A stretch of DNA of 8,305 nucleotides. It comes from Armatimonadetes bacterium RBG_19FT_COMBO_69_19 (GTDB lineage Bacteria > Sysuimicrobiota > Sysuimicrobiia > Sysuimicrobiales > Kaftiobacteriaceae). This document shows, one piece after another, positions 6,103 to 8,305 of this stretch (position 1 is its first letter; every line of letters starts with the position of its first letter). The DNA lies in assembly GCA_001768125.1 (NCBI GenBank), contig MENB01000048.1:1-8305 (forward strand), read 5' to 3'. The notes beneath the pieces were generated by a model that was not told the DNA's origin, searched no databases, and saw only the letters and a program-made list of their open reading frames with translations. Position numbers and translations under genes: made by a program.

Positions 6103-6792
6103 ATGAGCACCGATGTCGACTCTCTGATCGCGGCGATGCTGGAGGCCGAGTGGCCCCAACCGGTCGACCTCGCCCGTCTGCGTACTGTGGCCAGCGAGGC
6201 GGTCGTTCGGCTTGTCGACCGGCTGGAACATGAGCCGGGGGCGCTGCGGCGCCGCCGCATCTGTGAGCTGCTCGCCGACGTCGTCGCCGGGGAGCCGGGG
6301 CGTCTCGCGCCGTACCTCCACACCCCTTCGTGGTACCTGGCCCGCAACCTGGCCTACGTCCTGGGCGAGATCCGCAGCGCGGGGGCCGTCCCGCACCTGG
6401 CGGCGCTGGCGCGCCACCCGGAGTATCGCGTGCGGCGCGAAGTGATCGACGCCCTGCATAAGCTTGGGGGCGGCGCGGCGCGCGCGGCGCTGGCCGTCTT
6501 CTTCGAGGATCCGGACGCGCGGATCCGCCGCCATTGCATCGACGGGATGGGCGCCGTCTACGATCCGCACGCGGCGGGCTGGTTGCTCACGATCGTGCAG
6601 TCGCGCGATTTCACCCCCGAAGGCACCTCGCTGAAGGAAGCGGCGGTAGCCGCCCTGGCCCGCATGCGGGCCGACGAAGCGCGGCCGGTGCTGGAGCAGG
6701 TAGCGCGCAGGCGGTGGGTGTTCGGGCGCGGGCGGAAGCTCTTGCAGGACGCGGCGCGCGGCGCGCTCGCGCAGGCCTACTCTTCCAGGTAG
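6103..6792 (+). CDS. Small HEAT-repeat protein
   Basis: This is a 229-aa protein with no leader peptide or membrane segment. Helical pairs with the HEAT pattern fill residues about 45-205, for example WYLARNLAYVLGEIR, VRREVIDALHKLGG and IRRHCIDGMGAVY. They probably form a scaffold for protein contacts; the partner is unknown. Residues about 50-200 align colinearly with residues about 438-588 of the large HEAT protein encoded on the other side of valS, sharing RRR, P-x-W-x2-ARN, VLG-x-I, HPE-x2-VRRE and a common end pattern. The ATG at 6103 is the first start after an in-frame stop at 6097. Its nearest AGGA lies about 13 nt upstream, which is long. The gene is divergent from valS, and its last 16 bp overlap the end of the PilB/GspE gene on the opposite strand. 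A minus-strand frame across the same DNA looks like a shadow. Confidence 0.85.
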   Translation: MSTDVDSLIAAMLEAEWPQPVDLARLRTVASEAVVRLVDRLEHEPGALRRRRICELLADVVAGEPGRLAPYLHTPSWYLARNLAYVLGEIRSAGAVPHLAALARHPEYRVRREVIDALHKLGGGAARAALAVFFEDPDARIRRHCIDGMGAVYDPHAAGWLLTIVQSRDFTPEGTSLKEAAVAALARMRADEARPVLEQVARRRWVFGRGRKLLQDAARGALAQAYSSR

Positions 6793-8305
6793 ATCACCCG
6801 GCGCAGCTCTTCCATGCTCGTCGTCCCGTCGAGCACGCGGGCCGTGGCCGCGTCGCTGATCGCGCTCATGCCGCTACTGATCGCGGCCTCGCGCAGCGCC
6901 GTGGCGGGCTTGCGCGCCAGCACGAGCTCCCGGATCACCTCGTTCATCCTGAAGATCTCCATCACCGACAGCCGTCCCTTGTACCCTGTCTGCTCGCATT
7001 CCCGGCAGCCCACGGGCCGGTACAGCGTCGGCCGGCTGTCGGCGGGCAGACCGAGCTCGGTGGCGATGTCCCGGGACGCCTCGTAGGGCAGCCGGCAGCC
7101 CTGACACAGGCGCCGCACGAGGCGCTGGCCGATCGTGGCGATGAGCGAGCTGGTGATGAAGTACGGCTCGATGCCCATGTCCACCAGCCGGACGACCGAG
7201 CCCGAGGCATCGTTCGTGTGCAGCGTGCTGAAGACGAGGTGGCCGGTCAGCGCGGCATGGACGGCGATCTTCGCCGTCTCCGCGTCGCGGATCTCCCCCA
7301 CCATGATGATGTTGGGATCCTGCCGCAGCATGCTGCGCAGGCCCGTGGCGAACGTCATGCCGGCGCGCGGCCGGACGGGGATCTGCGAGATGCCCTCGAT
7401 GTAGTACTCCACCGGGTCCTCGATGGTCATGATGTTGCGGCTGGAATCGTTCACGCGCTGCAGGCAGGAGTACAGCGTGGTCGTCTTGCCGCTGCCCGTC
7501 GGCCCCGTGACGAGGACCATCCCGTGGGGTTTGCGGATGATCGTGTCGATGATCAGCTCCTGGTCCGGCGGAATGCCGAGGCGCTCCAGGCCGACCAGGA
7601 CGTTCGACTTGTCCAGCAGCCGCATCACGACCCGTTCCCCGAAGGCTGTGGCGGTGATACCCACGCGCACGTCGTACTCCCGGTCGCGCAGGCGCATGCT
7701 GATCCGGCCGTCCTGGGGCTTGACGTGCTCGGCGATGTCGAGCGCGGCCAGGATCTTGATGCGGCTGACCACCGCGGCATACATCAGCCGCGGGATCAAC
7801 GCCTTGTCGTAGAGCAGCCCGTCGATACGGTAGCGCACGCGGGCCTGCTGGGCGTGGGGCTCGAGGTGGATGTCCGTGGCCCGCGCGGTGATCGCTCCCT
7901 GCAAGATGGAGTCGACCATCTGGATGACCGGCGGGGCGGCCTCGTTGCCGAGGACCAGGACCTCTCCGGCGCCGTTCTCCCCGGGGCCCTCGCTGAACTC
8001 GATCGCGTCCGCCAGCGCAGCGGCCTGATTGACCTTGCCGCTCACGTCATCGTAGAGCTGGGCCATCGCCCACTCCAGATCCGTCTCGGTCGTGAAGACC
8101 GGCAGCACGCGGAGCCCCGTCGCCCGCGAGATCTCGTCGATGGCCAGGATGTCGGAAGGATCGGCCATCGCCACGATCAGCTCGCGGTCCTCCTGGCGGA
8201 TGGGCAGGGCCATGAGGCGGCGGACGAAGGGCTCGGGGAGGATCTTCGCGATGTGCACGTCGATGGGTTCGGCGGTCAGGCTGACGTACTCGTAGCCCTG
8301 CTGCA
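6777..8305 (-). CDS. PilB/GspE family type IV pilus or type II secretion assembly ATPase (5' end beyond right edge)
   Basis: This hexameric ATPase powers pilus or pseudopilus extension at the inner membrane. The frame is open to the edge, giving 508 visible residues that start in QQGYEYVSL; the GTG at 8258 is internal to the domain and not a credible start. Order of parts (visible numbering): the end of an MshEN/T2SSE_N domain to about 85, including LPEPFVRRLMALPI; the Asp-box region ATDIHLEPHAQQARVRYRIDG near 142-162; Walker A GPTGSGKT at 267-274; EDPVEY near 295-300; Walker B IIMVGEIRD at 332-340; the His box STLHTNDA near 359-366; and a zinc-type tetracysteine CxxC/CxxC at 400/403 and 433/436, which is found in PilB and GspE but not in PilT. 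All catalytic motifs are intact. Without neighbouring pilus genes I cannot choose between pilus extension and secretion. Probably about 60-70 N-terminal residues are missing. Confidence 0.95.
   Translation of the reverse strand, partial: QQGYEYVSLTAEPIDVHIAKILPEPFVRRLMALPIRQEDRELIVAMADPSDILAIDEISRATGLRVLPVFTTETDLEWAMAQLYDDVSGKVNQAAALADAIEFSEGPGENGAGEVLVLGNEAAPPVIQMVDSILQGAITARATDIHLEPHAQQARVRYRIDGLLYDKALIPRLMYAAVVSRIKILAALDIAEHVKPQDGRISMRLRDREYDVRVGITATAFGERVVMRLLDKSNVLVGLERLGIPPDQELIIDTIIRKPHGMVLVTGPTGSGKTTTLYSCLQRVNDSSRNIMTIEDPVEYYIEGISQIPVRPRAGMTFATGLRSMLRQDPNIIMVGEIRDAETAKIAVHAALTGHLVFSTLHTNDASGSVVRLVDMGIEPYFITSSLIATIGQRLVRRLCQGCRLPYEASRDIATELGLPADSRPTLYRPVGCRECEQTGYKGRLSVMEIFRMNEVIRELVLARKPATALREAAISSGMSAISDAATARVLDGTTSMEELRRVIYLEE

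Noticed and set aside
5929..6570. A 213-codon minus-strand frame across the small HEAT gene and T-box leader.
   Set aside because: It would cover the valS promoter and T-box, and the plus-strand frame of the same DNA shows clear HEAT repeats homologous to the larger protein.
8256..8258. GTG at 8258 as the start of the ATPase gene.
   Set aside because: The frame continues upstream to the window edge with residues typical of the MshEN domain (GYEYVSLTAEPIDV), so this valine is internal.

Overview
This is a high-GC, gene-dense bacterial chromosomal window. A class I valyl-tRNA synthetase gene preceded by a textbook T-box leader points to a Terrabacteria-type lineage (Bacillota, Chloroflexota, Armatimonadota or a related uncultivated phylum). 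Type IV pilus/type II secretion ATPase sequence at the right edge fits a didermic or piliated member of such a group. The taxonomic placement is inference only.

Layout, read right to left on the minus strand. From 8305 (cut by the window edge) to 6777 lies a PilB/GspE family assembly ATPase lacking only its extreme N-terminus. It converges with, and overlaps by 16 bp, a plus-strand gene at 6103-6792 for a small HEAT-repeat protein. The space 5759-6102 is regulatory: a minus-strand sigma-70-type promoter with an extended -10 (6044-6071), then a valine T-box leader with a GUC specifier, an antiterminator with the 7-nt UGGUACC bulge, and a competing 12-bp terminator hairpin (5795-5821). Next come valS (3068-5758), a large HEAT-repeat protein (1204-3039), and a degenerate HD-GYP protein (89-1207) that starts in a 4-bp ATGA overlap with the HEAT gene. 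The first 12 codons of a further minus-strand gene (36-1) look like the start of a second PilB/GspE-type protein.

How the parts may work together. valS, the HEAT gene, the HD gene and the left-edge gene run in one direction with small gaps and no visible terminator. The T-box that senses uncharged tRNA-Val could therefore set transcription of the whole block. The HEAT and HD proteins share a homologous N-terminal module of about 130 residues that I cannot name. The large HEAT protein's C-terminus aligns along its length with the separate small HEAT protein on the other side of valS. Together with the flanking pilus-type ATPases, this suggests an accessory or regulatory set for a type IV pilus-like machine, possibly linked to cyclic-di-GMP, built around a housekeeping synthetase gene. 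ValS itself carries altered signature motifs (HIGT for HIGH, RMSRS for KMSKS).
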